Positions 1 through 8,076 of a DNA stretch of 64,000 bases are shown here, one piece after another. Positions within the stretch are counted from its first letter, which is position 1, and each line of letters begins with the position of its first letter. Both the position numbers and the translations under genes were made by a program. The notes under the pieces were generated by a model. It worked only from the letters and a program-made list of their open reading frames with translations, did not search any database and was not told where the DNA came from. The DNA is taken from contig NZ_CANMMT010000008.1 in assembly GCF_947499065.1 (NCBI RefSeq), positions 62,001-126,000 on the forward strand. The letters are read 5' to 3'. This DNA comes from an uncultured Tenacibaculum sp. GTDB taxonomy: Bacteria; Bacteroidota; Bacteroidia; Flavobacteriales; Flavobacteriaceae.

Positions 1-436
1 AAATGAAAAGAGTGGTGGAAGAAGTATTAATGTTTACGATACTTTACCTCTTGTAATAGAGGGACCAGTAGGTAATATGGATATTGTATTAGACTGGGCA
101 GGTTCTGAAGATTTAGACTTGTATTTAAGGTCAGAAGCTAAAATTACTTCCACCGTAATTGCTAATAGTTGGTATTCACAACCAGAAAAGGTTACAATTA
201 CACAAGCGTTAGCTGATGGAGATTATTTTTTAGGGTTGGATAATTTTGATATTGCAACACCATATAATATTCCGTGTACTTTATCACTTAATTTCTCAGG
301 AGGTAAAAGTGAAGTTCTTTTAACAAGTTTGGAAACCACTGCTACTGCACCAGCAAATGGAGAGCCAGATATTTGGTATAAGATTAAAAAAGAAACAGAT
401 GGTAGTAAAGTAACCTACACAGTAATCAAATTATAA
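1..436 (+). CDS. C-terminal part of a secreted or surface protein (5' end outside window)
   Basis: The reading frame is open to the left edge; codons before the ORF-track start (…YDTLPLVIEGPVGN) continue in frame, so the listed ATG at 77 is internal and the gene starts outside the window. The visible ~145 residues contain a DWAGSEDLDLYL stretch followed by DGDYFLGLDNF, a beta-rich pattern resembling pre-peptidase-type or other adhesive C-terminal domains. The downstream lipoprotein carries a related segment (DDSDLDC…DGEYFFAIL), so the two are probably paralogous at domain level and co-transcribed (10 bp gap). I do not recognise a named family. Export is inferred from the partner only, because the N-terminus is not visible. 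Confidence 0.75.
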   Translation, partial: NEKSGGRSINVYDTLPLVIEGPVGNMDIVLDWAGSEDLDLYLRSEAKITSTVIANSWYSQPEKVTITQALADGDYFLGLDNFDIATPYNIPCTLSLNFSGGKSEVLLTSLETTATAPANGEPDIWYKIKKETDGSKVTYTVIKL

Positions 437-446
437 GCTAATTAAA

Positions 447-1244
447 ATGAAATATATATATAAAATAAGTTCTTTATTAATTTGTGCAATGCTTTTATTG
501 AGTTCTTGTGCAGTTAATGATGATGATGCAATAGTCGTTAAGCAAGTAACGAATATTACAGCAAAAACAGAAGCGAAAATTAAACGTATAATGACTTCTG
601 AAACAAGTTATGATGCGATAATTTCTTTTACCAGTCCAGTAACTAGTTTATCGAGGTTGATATATACATTAGATGGAGAAGAAATGTCTATTGATGCTAT
701 TCAAGGAAGTCAAAATGTAACGATTACTGTTGATATGTCAGACCCAGATGTTCATGTTAGAACATTGAAATTAGTAGATTTAAAAATCATAAATGCTAGC
801 ATAGATAGTGTAAAACCAGGGATATCTGAAGATTTAAATGAATTAAAGATAATCAAAGGAGAGAATACAGTTGTATTTACTTTTACTTGGAATGATGATA
901 GTGATTTAGATTGTGGTACAATTACTAAAACTCCAGCTGTAACAGGAATAAATCTTTCTACAAGCACAACTTCTACTACTGAGGTAGCTGTTTTGCCTGA
1001 TAATGTTGCTGATGGAGAATATTTCTTTGCAATTTTACCTTGGACAGTTAATAACAATTCTATTGAGTGTTATGTTAATGTATTAAATGGAACTACAGAA
1101 ACAAATTATACAGGTAATTTGGTCGGGGCTACTCCTGGAGGGTTCTTTGGGTACACTACTGTTGCTGATTTTATTAAAATAACAAAATCAACAGATGCAG
1201 GTACTGGAGCAGTAACTATAAATTTAGAACAAGTTTTATTTTAA
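447..1244 (+). CDS. Lipoprotein of unknown function
   Basis: The 265-residue protein begins with a lipoprotein signal: a hydrophobic stretch followed by LLSSC, with Cys21 as the predicted lipidated residue and acidic residues after it. The central part (about 30-140) is beta-rich with no motif I recognise. The C-terminal half (about 140-265) has a WNDDSDLDC / DGEYFFAIL pattern like the clipped gene upstream. The gene follows that gene after 10 bp and is followed by a strong terminator, so the two probably form one transcript. It is likely an outer-membrane-anchored protein; its substrate or partner is unknown. Confidence 0.8.
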   Translation: MKYIYKISSLLICAMLLLSSCAVNDDDAIVVKQVTNITAKTEAKIKRIMTSETSYDAIISFTSPVTSLSRLIYTLDGEEMSIDAIQGSQNVTITVDMSDPDVHVRTLKLVDLKIINASIDSVKPGISEDLNELKIIKGENTVVFTFTWNDDSDLDCGTITKTPAVTGINLSTSTTSTTEVAVLPDNVADGEYFFAILPWTVNNNSIECYVNVLNGTTETNYTGNLVGATPGGFFGYTTVADFIKITKSTDAGTGAVTINLEQVLF

Positions 1245-1270
1245 TAAACAGAACTATGTTTTCATTAAGA

Positions 1271-1303
1271 AGTCGCCTAAAATTTTAGGCGGCTTTCTTT
1301 TTT
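1271..1303 (+). terminator. Rho-independent terminator after the lipoprotein operon
   Basis: A 12-bp stem with AGTCGCCTAAAA pairing to TTTTAGGCGGCT (one G-U) is followed by TTCTTTTTT. It lies 27 bp after the stop at 1244. Confidence 0.85.
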
Positions 1304-1336
1304 GAGTATTGTTGTTATAATTAACTATATAACTTT

Positions 1337-2149
1337 TTATTTATACTCTTTTAAAGATAGTTTTTGATTTTCGAAAACTCCATAGGTAAAATACTTTACC
1401 CAATCGCCAGTGTTTATATACTCACTGTTTTCTTGTAGTTTAATTTCTAAAGGAAGATGACGGTGACCAAAAACAAAATAATCGTAATGTTTAGTTTCTA
1501 ATTTACGTTTGCAGTATTGAACTAACCATTCATTGTCTTCTCCTAAAAATTTAGCGTCATCATCACCTGAAATCAATTTGTTTTTAACCGACATGTAATG
1601 ACCTAAGCGTACACCTAAATCTGGGTGTAGCCATCTAAACATCCACTGAAAAGGTTTAAAAGTAAAAATCTTTTTCATTCGCTTGTAACCTTTATCACCT
1701 GGACCTAAACCATCTCCATGACCAATTAATAATAGTTTGCCGTTAATGGTAAATTCTTGTGGTTCGTGGTATACAGGAATGTCTAATTCTTTCTCAAAAT
1801 AATCAGTCATCCATAAATCATGATTTCCAACAAAGAAATAAATAGGAATTCCACTGTCTTTAATTTCAGCAAGTTTACCCATAACACGAACAAAACCTTT
1901 AGGAACAACGGTTTTGTACTCGAACCAGAAGTCAAATAAATCACCTAATAAAAAAATAGCCTCAGCATCTTTTTTAACTTCATTTAACCAACGCACAAAC
2001 CTTTGCTCACGTGGAAAGCTAGCCTCAGCTGTAGGGGCTCCTAAATGTTGATCGGATGCGAAATAAACTTTTGTATTCTCAGAAGTGTTAATTGATATCA
2101 AACTTGAAATTTTTGGTAAAAATAAGTATTTTAAGCAGAGTCTCTGCAA
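1337..2149 (-). CDS. lpxH: UDP-2,3-diacylglucosamine diphosphatase (LpxH-type)
   Basis: This is a metallophosphoesterase of the LpxH family, which hydrolyses UDP-2,3-diacylglucosamine to lipid X in lipid A synthesis at the cytoplasmic face of the inner membrane. Metal-binding blocks are visible in order: ASDQHLG, LLGDLFDFWFEY, GNHDLW, GHGDGLG and FGHRH. The full metallophosphoesterase core is present. The start is uncertain: no ATG exists in frame before the SDQHLG block, and the listed start is a TTG. Another TTG at 2101 would give 254 residues, closer to the usual family length. The gene is divergent from tadA across a short gap. Confidence 0.9.
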   Translation of the reverse strand: MQRLCLKYLFLPKISSLISINTSENTKVYFASDQHLGAPTAEASFPREQRFVRWLNEVKKDAEAIFLLGDLFDFWFEYKTVVPKGFVRVMGKLAEIKDSGIPIYFFVGNHDLWMTDYFEKELDIPVYHEPQEFTINGKLLLIGHGDGLGPGDKGYKRMKKIFTFKPFQWMFRWLHPDLGVRLGHYMSVKNKLISGDDDAKFLGEDNEWLVQYCKRKLETKHYDYFVFGHRHLPLEIKLQENSEYINTGDWVKYFTYGVFENQKLSLKEYK

Positions 2150-2195
2150 TCAAATTTTATCTACATTTGTTTAAACATCCATTCAAATTATACTT

Positions 2196-2642
2196 ATGAA
2201 CCCATTTGACGACACTTACTTTATGAAAAAGGCCTTGCAAGAGGCTGAAAAAGCTTTTGATAAAGGTGAGGTTCCAGTGGGAGCAGTAATTGTATTTAAA
2301 GATCAAATAATAGCTAGAGCACATAACTTAACAGAGATGTTGAATGATGTTACTGCACATGCAGAAATGCAAGCTTTTACGGCTGCTGCCGATTTCTTAG
2401 GAGGAAAGTACTTAAAAGATTGTGTTTTATATGTAACCCTAGAACCTTGTCAGATGTGCGCAGGAGCAAGTTATTGGACACAGATAGGGAAAATTGTATA
2501 CGGTGCTAGTGAACCTAAATTAGGTTTTAGTGTATTGAATACCAAAATTCATCCTAAAACCAATGTTGTTTCTGGAGTTTTAGAAGAAGAATGCAGCTTT
2601 TTATTGAAAAAGTTTTTTATAGAGAAAAGAAACTTAAACTAA
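2196..2642 (+). CDS. tadA: tRNA-specific adenosine deaminase TadA
   Basis: This zinc-dependent deaminase converts the wobble adenosine 34 of tRNA-Arg(ACG) to inosine. The deaminase signature is intact: HAE at residues 55-57 (zinc ligand and catalytic Glu) and PCQMC with the zinc ligands Cys85 and Cys88. Its 148 residues are normal for the family. The N-terminal FMKKALQEAEKA helix and EVPVGAVIV strand are typical of TadA rather than of cytidine or guanine deaminases. The 3' end overlaps the convergent ogt gene by 4 bp, so no terminator separates them. Confidence 0.93.
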   Translation: MNPFDDTYFMKKALQEAEKAFDKGEVPVGAVIVFKDQIIARAHNLTEMLNDVTAHAEMQAFTAAADFLGGKYLKDCVLYVTLEPCQMCAGASYWTQIGKIVYGASEPKLGFSVLNTKIHPKTNVVSGVLEEECSFLLKKFFIEKRNLN

Positions 2643-3124
2643 AAAAGTGTCTGTTGTTTGCTACCGCTTTCATGTTCTAACAACCATTTTTTTCGCCAAA
2701 CACCACCAGCATATCCAGTTAAAGAACCGTCGGAACCTATAACTCTGTGACAAGGAATCACAATCCAAATAGGATTTTTTCCATTGGCTGAAGCTACTGC
2801 TCTAATCGCTTTTGGATCGCCAATTTGTTTTGTTTGTTCTAAATAGGTTCTACTTTTTCCAAATGGGATGTTTAACAATTCTTCCCAAACCGATTGTTGA
2901 AATTCTGTTCCCTGAGGATTCAGTTTTAAATTAAACTCTTTTCTGTTTCCAGAGAAATACTCGTCCAATTGAGCTACGCAATCTTTTAAATGAATTGGAG
3001 TCTCAGTTGAGGTTTTTATAGTGTCGTCGTCCAATACAGAAATAGATTGGATTCCGTTTTCATCTCCAACAATTTTTGCTGTACCTATTGGTGTTTTATA
3101 ATATGCGGTTTGTAAGTTAGACAC
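2639..3124 (-). CDS. ogt: Methylated-DNA--protein-cysteine methyltransferase
   Basis: This is a suicide DNA repair protein that transfers the alkyl group from O6-methylguanine to its own cysteine. The active-site block IPCHRVIGSDG is present, with acceptor Cys in PCHRV, followed by LTGYAGG. The helix-turn-helix DNA-binding part (PFGKSRTYLEQTKQIG, SANGKNP) precedes it. The ORF track starts at ATG 3169, but that adds 15 residues inside the tatD coding region. A GTG at 3124, overlapping the tatD stop, begins just before the conserved YYKTPIGTAKI strand and fits translational coupling, so I prefer it. It forms an operon with tatD. Confidence 0.9.
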   Translation of the reverse strand: MSNLQTAYYKTPIGTAKIVGDENGIQSISVLDDDTIKTSTETPIHLKDCVAQLDEYFSGNRKEFNLKLNPQGTEFQQSVWEELLNIPFGKSRTYLEQTKQIGDPKAIRAVASANGKNPIWIVIPCHRVIGSDGSLTGYAGGVWRKKWLLEHESGSKQQTLF

Positions 3125-3881
3125 TAAAAACTTCTTTAGAATTTTGAGTTGTAATTTCGGAAATTTCATCGAAAGTTAACCCGTAAATATCAACTAGTTT
3201 ATCAATAACATTTGTTATGTAACTACTTTCATTGCGTTTTCCTCGGTAAGGAGTAGGAGCCAAATATGGAGAATCGGTTTCTAAAACAATATGCTTGATT
3301 TCAATTTCGTTTAAAAACTTATCAATTTTTCCATTTTTAAATGTAGCTACACCTCCAATTCCTAGTTTCATATTGTATGAAATAGCTTTTTGTGCCTGTT
3401 CTAAAGTACCAGTAAAACAGTGAAAAATTCCAAATAAATCATCACCTTTTTCAGTTTCTAATACTTCAAATATTTCATCAAAAGCATCGCGACAGTGAAT
3501 TACAATAGGAAGCTTTTTTTCTTTCGCCCATTGTATTTGTGTTCTAAATGCTTCTTGCTGTTGTTTTAAAAAAGATTTGTCCCAATACAAGTCAATTCCT
3601 ATTTCTCCAATAGCATAAAAGTCTCTTTTGTCTAACCATTCTTTTACATGGGCTAACTCTTCTTTGTAGTTTTCTTTAACAGATGTAGGGTGTAGTCCCA
3701 TCATTAAAAACACATCGTTAGGATAGTTTTTTTCTAAGTCTAACATTCTTTCAGTATAGCTGCTGTCAATTGCAGGAATAAAGAATCGAGAAATACCAGC
3801 GTCTTTAGCACGTTGCATCATTTCGTTTCTGTCTTCATCAAATTGCTCTGAGTATAAATGGGTATGCGTGTCTGTAATCAT
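3117..3881 (-). CDS. tatD: TatD-family metal-dependent hydrolase
   Basis: This is a TIM-barrel amidohydrolase-like nuclease of the TatD family; members have 3'-5' DNase activity and roles in repair and DNA turnover. Metal ligands are visible: THTH near the N-terminus, GEIGID, VIHCRDA, IFHCFTG and LETDSPYLAP. The 254 residues are a normal length. The gene overlaps the downstream ogt start, so both repair-type genes probably share a transcript. The family is certain; the physiological substrate is not shown by the sequence. Confidence 0.92.
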   Translation of the reverse strand: MITDTHTHLYSEQFDEDRNEMMQRAKDAGISRFFIPAIDSSYTERMLDLEKNYPNDVFLMMGLHPTSVKENYKEELAHVKEWLDKRDFYAIGEIGIDLYWDKSFLKQQQEAFRTQIQWAKEKKLPIVIHCRDAFDEIFEVLETEKGDDLFGIFHCFTGTLEQAQKAISYNMKLGIGGVATFKNGKIDKFLNEIEIKHIVLETDSPYLAPTPYRGKRNESSYITNVIDKLVDIYGLTFDEISEITTQNSKEVFSV

Positions 3882-3929
3882 AACTTGTTAAAGGACTTTT
3901 GAATAGTCTAAAGGTGATTTGTATTGTTG

Positions 3930-3937
3930 TATCTTTG
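3930..3937 (+). promoter_or_regulatory. Bacteroidota -7 promoter element for the retropepsin-like gene
   Basis: TATCTTTG matches the TAnnTTTG consensus exactly and lies 20 bp before the ATG at 3958. It favours that ATG over the upstream in-frame one at 3919, which would lie 5' of the promoter. No convincing -33 TTG is at the usual spacing. Confidence 0.6.
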
Positions 3938-3957
3938 TGGCGACAAAAGTACGAGAA

Positions 3958-4440
3958 ATGGCAAGTTTGAAAAAAGTATTAAGAAAAAAGAAATATATCA
4001 AAGTAAAACTTAAGAAGATTGTAACCAATCACCTTGAGTTAAATGCTGAGATTAATGGTGTAAAGGGTAAATTTATTTTAGATACAGGAGCTTCTAATTC
4101 TTGTGTTGGATTAGACCTGATTGAGCATTTTAAACTAATTTCTGAAGAAAGCGAAGTGAAAGCTGCAGGTGCCGGTGCTACTGATATGGAGACACAAAAG
4201 TCTGATAATAATTCTTTAAAAATAGGGAAATGGCAAACCAATCAATGTAATTTGGTATTATTTGATTTAACCCATGTAAATACAGCTTTAACGCAACATG
4301 ATGCTGAAAAGGTTGATGGAATTATTGGTGCCGATATTTTAGAAGCTGGAAAAGCTTTTATTGATTACGATAAGAAAGTACTTTATTTAAAAAAGTTGAA
4401 AAAAAAGAAAAGAAAAAAGCTAATTAAGGTTCCTTTTTAG
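3958..4440 (+). CDS. Retropepsin-like aspartic protease family protein
   Basis: The protein has a single aspartic-protease-like fold: FILDTGASNSCVG carries the catalytic D-T-G-A, and GIIGADIL is the second conserved segment. Such single-domain retropepsins work as dimers; the substrate is unknown. I start it at ATG 3958 (MASLKK, 160 aa), because the track start at 3919 lies upstream of the -7 element. Both ends are very lysine-rich (KKVLRKKKYIKVKLKK; LKKKKRKKLIK). No signal peptide is seen, so it is probably cytoplasmic. Confidence 0.8.
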   Translation: MASLKKVLRKKKYIKVKLKKIVTNHLELNAEINGVKGKFILDTGASNSCVGLDLIEHFKLISEESEVKAAGAGATDMETQKSDNNSLKIGKWQTNQCNLVLFDLTHVNTALTQHDAEKVDGIIGADILEAGKAFIDYDKKVLYLKKLKKKKRKKLIKVPF

Positions 4441-4652
4441 TCACTGTTTTTTGTTAAAAAAGGTTAAAATTTAATTTTTTTTACGCGCTTTTTTTCGAGA
4501 ATAGTATCGATTTCCGTAAACCATATTTACTGAGTTTTGATTAAAATTCACCCTTCATTTTTACGATTTTTAAATGTTAATGAATTTTAAACTGGTGTAA
4601 CAAATGATTTTATTGACCGTCATATTTGTGTAATCAATTTAAATCAACAACC

Positions 4653-4868
4653 ATGAAATCATCAGTAAATAATTTAGTTTTAGAAAGAGGAATTTTAACG
4701 TCCGCATACAAAAGAGAAATTCAACAAAACATCTGTACAATGAAGGCTCAGTCTTTATATGGAGTAAAAAGCCGATTAAAGTCTCGAGGAACAAAATTGT
4801 CAAGTGAAACAGGAGCTATTTTAAAAGTATCAATGTTTGTATTAGCTTTAGTAGTAATTGTTTTTTAA
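4653..4868 (+). CDS. Small tail-anchored membrane protein, unknown function
   Basis: The track ORF starts at 4626, but ATG 4653 (MKSSVNN, 71 aa) follows a long AT-rich leader containing a -7-like CATATTTG and is the likelier start. The protein is soluble and basic for about 55 residues (AYKREIQQNICTMKAQ, KSRLKSRG). It ends in one hydrophobic segment, ILKVSMFVLALVVIVF, at the very C-terminus, which suggests a tail anchor in the inner membrane. I do not recognise a family. It stands alone, converging on the aminotransferase operon across a bidirectional terminator. Confidence 0.6.
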   Translation: MKSSVNNLVLERGILTSAYKREIQQNICTMKAQSLYGVKSRLKSRGTKLSSETGAILKVSMFVLALVVIVF

Positions 4869-4874
4869 TAAAAA

Positions 4875-4902
4875 AATCTCACCACATTGCTGTAGTGAGA
4901 TT
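4875..4902 (-). terminator. Terminator between convergent genes
   Basis: AATCTCAC pairs with GTGAGATT around a short loop. Read on the minus strand it is followed by a long T tract (GATTTTTTTATTA), so it best serves the aminotransferase operon, and it may act on both strands. Confidence 0.7.
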
Positions 4903-4931
4903 GTATATGAATAAATAGGATGTTTTAATTC

Positions 4932-6119
4932 TTAGCTTAAAACTTCTTTAATTCTTTTAATAGCTTCACGTAACTGTAATTCAGAAGCGGCATAAGATAA
5001 ACGAATGCAATTTGGTGCACCAAAAGCTTCCCCCGTTACAGAGGCAACATTAGCTTCTTCTAATAATAACATAGAAAAGTCGTTAGCATTGTTAATTTGC
5101 TTTCCTCTAATAGTTTTTCCAAAGAAAGCAGAAATGTCTGGGAAAATATAAAAAGCACCTTCTGGTACATTTAATTTAAATCCTTCAATTTCACCTAATA
5201 AATCTAAAACCATATCTCTACGTGTTTTAAATTCATCAACCATGTATTGTACTTTGCTTGGTTCTGCTAAAACAGCTGTAATTGCAGCTCTCTGAGCTAT
5301 ACAGTTAGTTCCTGAAGTAATTTGCCCTTGCATTTTAGTACAAGCCTTAGCAATCCACTGAGGAGCTCCAATAAAACCAATTCTCCATCCTGTCATAGCA
5401 AATGCTTTTGCCAATCCGTTTACGGTAATAGTTCTATCGTACATGTTTTCTATAGCAGCAAAACTAAATGGTTTTGTACCGTAGTTAATGTGCTCATAAA
5501 TTTCATCAGATAAGATATATATCTGAGGGTGTTTTTCTAAAACCTTAGCTAATGCTCTGTATTCTTCTTCGCTATAAATAGATCCACTAGGGTTATTTGG
5601 CGAGTTAAAGAAAATCATTTTAGTTTTAGGAGTAATAGCAGCTTCTAATTGCGCTGGTGTAATTTTAAAATCACTATCAATAGATGAAGGGATTTCAACA
5701 AATTTAGCTTCACATAAAGTAGCAATAGCAGAATAACTTACCCAGTATGGAGCTGGTAATAAAATCTCATCACCAGGATTTAATAATACCTGAGCAACAT
5801 TGGCAATAGATTGCTTTGCTCCTGTAGATACTACAATCTGATTTGGAGCATAGGTTAAATTATTATCTCTCTTAAACTTTTCGCAAATAGCTTCTTTTAA
5901 TTCAACATATCCATCAACAGGAGTGTATGAATTGTAATCTTGATTAATAGCTTCAATTGCTGCGTCTTTAATAAAGTCTGGAGTGTTAAAATCTGGTTCT
6001 CCTAAGCTTAAACTAATAATGTCTCTACCTTCGGCTTTTAACTCTCTTGCTTTAGCTGCCATGGCTAAAGTTTGTGAAACAGGTAAACTGTTAATTCTGT
6101 CTGATAATTGTTGTGACAT
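4932..6119 (-). CDS. Pyridoxal-phosphate aminotransferase class I (aspartate aminotransferase type)
   Basis: This fold-type I PLP enzyme resembles aspartate aminotransferases of subgroup I-gamma, which exchange amino groups between aspartate and 2-oxoglutarate. Visible signatures are SLGEPDFNTP near residue 38, NSPNNPSG at 172-179, the PLP-binding Asp205 in SDEIYEH, and the Schiff-base Lys238 in NGLAKAFAMTGWR, followed by the phosphate-binding Arg. Its 395 residues are the normal length. It begins 26 bp after the desaturase stop and is probably in the same transcript. Substrate specificity (Asp, or another amino acid or prephenate) cannot be settled from the sequence. Confidence 0.9.
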   Translation of the reverse strand: MSQQLSDRINSLPVSQTLAMAAKARELKAEGRDIISLSLGEPDFNTPDFIKDAAIEAINQDYNSYTPVDGYVELKEAICEKFKRDNNLTYAPNQIVVSTGAKQSIANVAQVLLNPGDEILLPAPYWVSYSAIATLCEAKFVEIPSSIDSDFKITPAQLEAAITPKTKMIFFNSPNNPSGSIYSEEEYRALAKVLEKHPQIYILSDEIYEHINYGTKPFSFAAIENMYDRTITVNGLAKAFAMTGWRIGFIGAPQWIAKACTKMQGQITSGTNCIAQRAAITAVLAEPSKVQYMVDEFKTRRDMVLDLLGEIEGFKLNVPEGAFYIFPDISAFFGKTIRGKQINNANDFSMLLLEEANVASVTGEAFGAPNCIRLSYAASELQLREAIKRIKEVLS

Positions 6120-6145
6120 TGGTGTGTTGTATAGTGTGTTGTTAT

Positions 6146-7237
6146 TTACGCCAGTTGTGGTTTTTTTCCTAACTCAGCTAAGTGCTTAAAGTGTTCTATA
6201 ATAGCTCTTCGCGTAGTTTTATACTCGTTATAAGGAAGGTTAAACTCTAAAGCGGTTTCCTTTACAATTTTTGCTAATTTATCATAGTGAATATGAGAAA
6301 TGTGTGGAAAAATATGGTGCTCTACTTGGTGATTTAATCCTCCAGTGTAAAAGTTAATTAACCAGTTTTTTGGTGCAAAATTAGCCGTAGTGTATAACTG
6401 GTGAATTGCCCAAGTGTTTTTCATATTTCCATTCTCATCTGGTAATGGCATTTCTGTTTTTGGAACTACGTGTGCTAATTGGAATACAACACTTAAAATG
6501 ATTCCTGCTGTATAATGCATTACAAAAAATCCTATTAATACTTTCCACCAAACAATGTTTAATACAGCAATTGGTAATACAATCCATAATGAATAGTATA
6601 CAATCTTAGAAATTACCAATTTAGTCCATTCAGTAGCTGGATTTGGGAATTCTCCATAAGATAATTTTCTTTTTAAGTAATTGTGCATTTGCTTAATGTC
6701 GGTAGTAATTGCCCAGTTAATTGTTAATAATCCATAAAGGAAAATTGAATAATACTTTTGGAATTTATGAATCCATAACCACTGTGCGTGCTTTGAAAAA
6801 CGAATAATTCTACCAGCATCAATATCTTCATCATGATCTTGAATGTTTGTATACGTATGGTGTAAAACATTGTGCTGTACTTTCCAATTGTATACGTTAC
6901 CAGCTAAAATGTAAATACTGCTTCCCATTAATTTGTTTAACCACTTTTTGTTTGAAAAAGAGTCATGGTTTGCATCGTGCATTACATTCATTCCAACACC
7001 AGCCATACCAACTCCCATAAGAACGGTAAGGGCTAACTTAATCCACTGCGACATATCTACAGTTAAGATTAAAATAAATGGAATTAAGAAAATGGCGAAC
7101 ATTATAATTGCTTTCGAATATAATTTCCAGTTTCCGGTACGTTTAATATTATTTTCTTTGAAGTATGAATTCACACGCTTGTTTAGTGTCCTAAAAAACT
7201 TTGCGTTATCTATTCTTGAGAAGTTTATTGTCTTCAT
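6146..7237 (-). CDS. Membrane fatty acid desaturase (acyl-lipid / linoleoyl-CoA desaturase-like)
   Basis: This is an integral-membrane di-iron desaturase that introduces a double bond into a membrane-lipid acyl chain. The three histidine boxes are intact: HDANH (87-91), HNVLHH (122-127) and HQVEHH near residue 312; the QxxHH third box is typical of front-end or linoleoyl-CoA-type desaturases. There is no fused cytochrome b5 domain. Two hydrophobic hairpins separate the boxes (about 43-86 and 165-250). Its role in cold or membrane-fluidity adaptation is inferred. It is the first gene of a probable operon with the aminotransferase. Confidence 0.9.
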   Translation of the reverse strand: MKTINFSRIDNAKFFRTLNKRVNSYFKENNIKRTGNWKLYSKAIIMFAIFLIPFILILTVDMSQWIKLALTVLMGVGMAGVGMNVMHDANHDSFSNKKWLNKLMGSSIYILAGNVYNWKVQHNVLHHTYTNIQDHDEDIDAGRIIRFSKHAQWLWIHKFQKYYSIFLYGLLTINWAITTDIKQMHNYLKRKLSYGEFPNPATEWTKLVISKIVYYSLWIVLPIAVLNIVWWKVLIGFFVMHYTAGIILSVVFQLAHVVPKTEMPLPDENGNMKNTWAIHQLYTTANFAPKNWLINFYTGGLNHQVEHHIFPHISHIHYDKLAKIVKETALEFNLPYNEYKTTRRAIIEHFKHLAELGKKPQLA

Positions 7238-7256
7238 TTGTTGTTTGTTTGAACCG

Positions 7257-7264
7257 CAAAAATA
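7257..7264 (-). promoter_or_regulatory. -7 promoter element for the desaturase
   Basis: On the minus strand TATTTTTG fits TAnnTTTG exactly and lies 19 bp before the ATG at 7237. Confidence 0.6.
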
Positions 7265-7356
7265 AACGTTTTTACTAGATGGTTATTGCTCAAAGAGAAC
7301 TTTTTAACAAGAAATATATCTTTTATGAGATAAATGACTATTAAGAATTAGTTTTT

Positions 7357-7364
7357 TATTTTTG
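7357..7364 (+). promoter_or_regulatory. -7 promoter element for rsmG
   Basis: TATTTTTG (TAnnTTTG) lies 18 bp before the ATG at 7383, supporting that start over the TTG at 7362 used by the ORF track. Confidence 0.6.
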
Positions 7365-7382
7365 CAGCGAAAAATTCACTTA

Positions 7383-8012
7383 ATGGAGCTTATAAAAAAA
7401 TATTTTAGCAATTTAACAGAAACGCAACTAGAACAGTTTTCGAAACTTCAAGAGTTATATGAAGATTGGAACTTGAAAATCAACGTGGTTTCTCGTAAAG
7501 ATATTGATGAATTGTACTTACGTCACGTGTTGCATTCGTTAGGAATTGCTAAGGTGATGCAGTTTAAACCGGGTTCAAAGGTAATGGATGTTGGTACTGG
7601 AGGAGGTTTTCCAGGGGTACCTTTAGCTATTTTATTTCCAGAAACTCAGTTTCACTTAGTAGATTCTATCGGAAAAAAGATCAAAGTAGTTAATGAAGTT
7701 GTTGAAGGTTTAGGGCTGGAAAACGTAAAAACTACGCACGGTAGAGTGGAGGAAGTAAAAGATACTTACGATTTTATTGTAAGTAGAGCAGTGGCTCAAA
7801 TGGAAACTTTTGTTGGTTGGACCAAAGGAAAGATTGCTAAAAAGCAAGAGCACGATTTAAAGAATGGAATCCTTTATTTAAAAGGAGGCGACTTAACTGA
7901 AGAGTTAAAAAAATATACTTCGGCAACTATTTACAATTTGCCTGACTACTTTGAAGAAGATTTCTTTGAAACTAAAAAAGTAGTACACTTACCTATGAAA
8001 TACAAAGGATAG
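7383..8012 (+). CDS. rsmG: 16S rRNA (guanine527-N7)-methyltransferase RsmG
   Basis: This SAM-dependent methyltransferase modifies G527 in the 530 loop of 16S rRNA; loss gives low-level streptomycin resistance in other bacteria. The SAM-binding block DVGTGGGFPGVPLAI is present, preceded by the family-specific NVVSRKDIDELYLRHVLHS and followed by VSRAVA. I use ATG 7383 (209 aa), which sits just downstream of a -7 element. Length and motif order are normal. A long hairpin follows the gene. Confidence 0.93.
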   Translation: MELIKKYFSNLTETQLEQFSKLQELYEDWNLKINVVSRKDIDELYLRHVLHSLGIAKVMQFKPGSKVMDVGTGGGFPGVPLAILFPETQFHLVDSIGKKIKVVNEVVEGLGLENVKTTHGRVEEVKDTYDFIVSRAVAQMETFVGWTKGKIAKKQEHDLKNGILYLKGGDLTEELKKYTSATIYNLPDYFEEDFFETKKVVHLPMKYKG

Positions 8013-8037
8013 TAGTAACGCTATACCTAACAAAATA

Positions 8038-8076
8038 TAAATCTATTAAATAGCTCAGGGCTATTTAATAGATTTA
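8038..8076. terminator. Bidirectional terminator between rsmG and the arsenic-type operon
   Basis: A 17-bp perfect stem (TAAATCTATTAAATAGC and its complement) with a 5-nt loop sits between two convergent genes. It overlaps the last codons of the minus-strand phosphatase gene. Confidence 0.8.

Noticed and set aside
7362-7382. Earlier rsmG start (TTG at 7362)
   Set aside because: It lies inside the -7 promoter element, so it would not be in the transcript.
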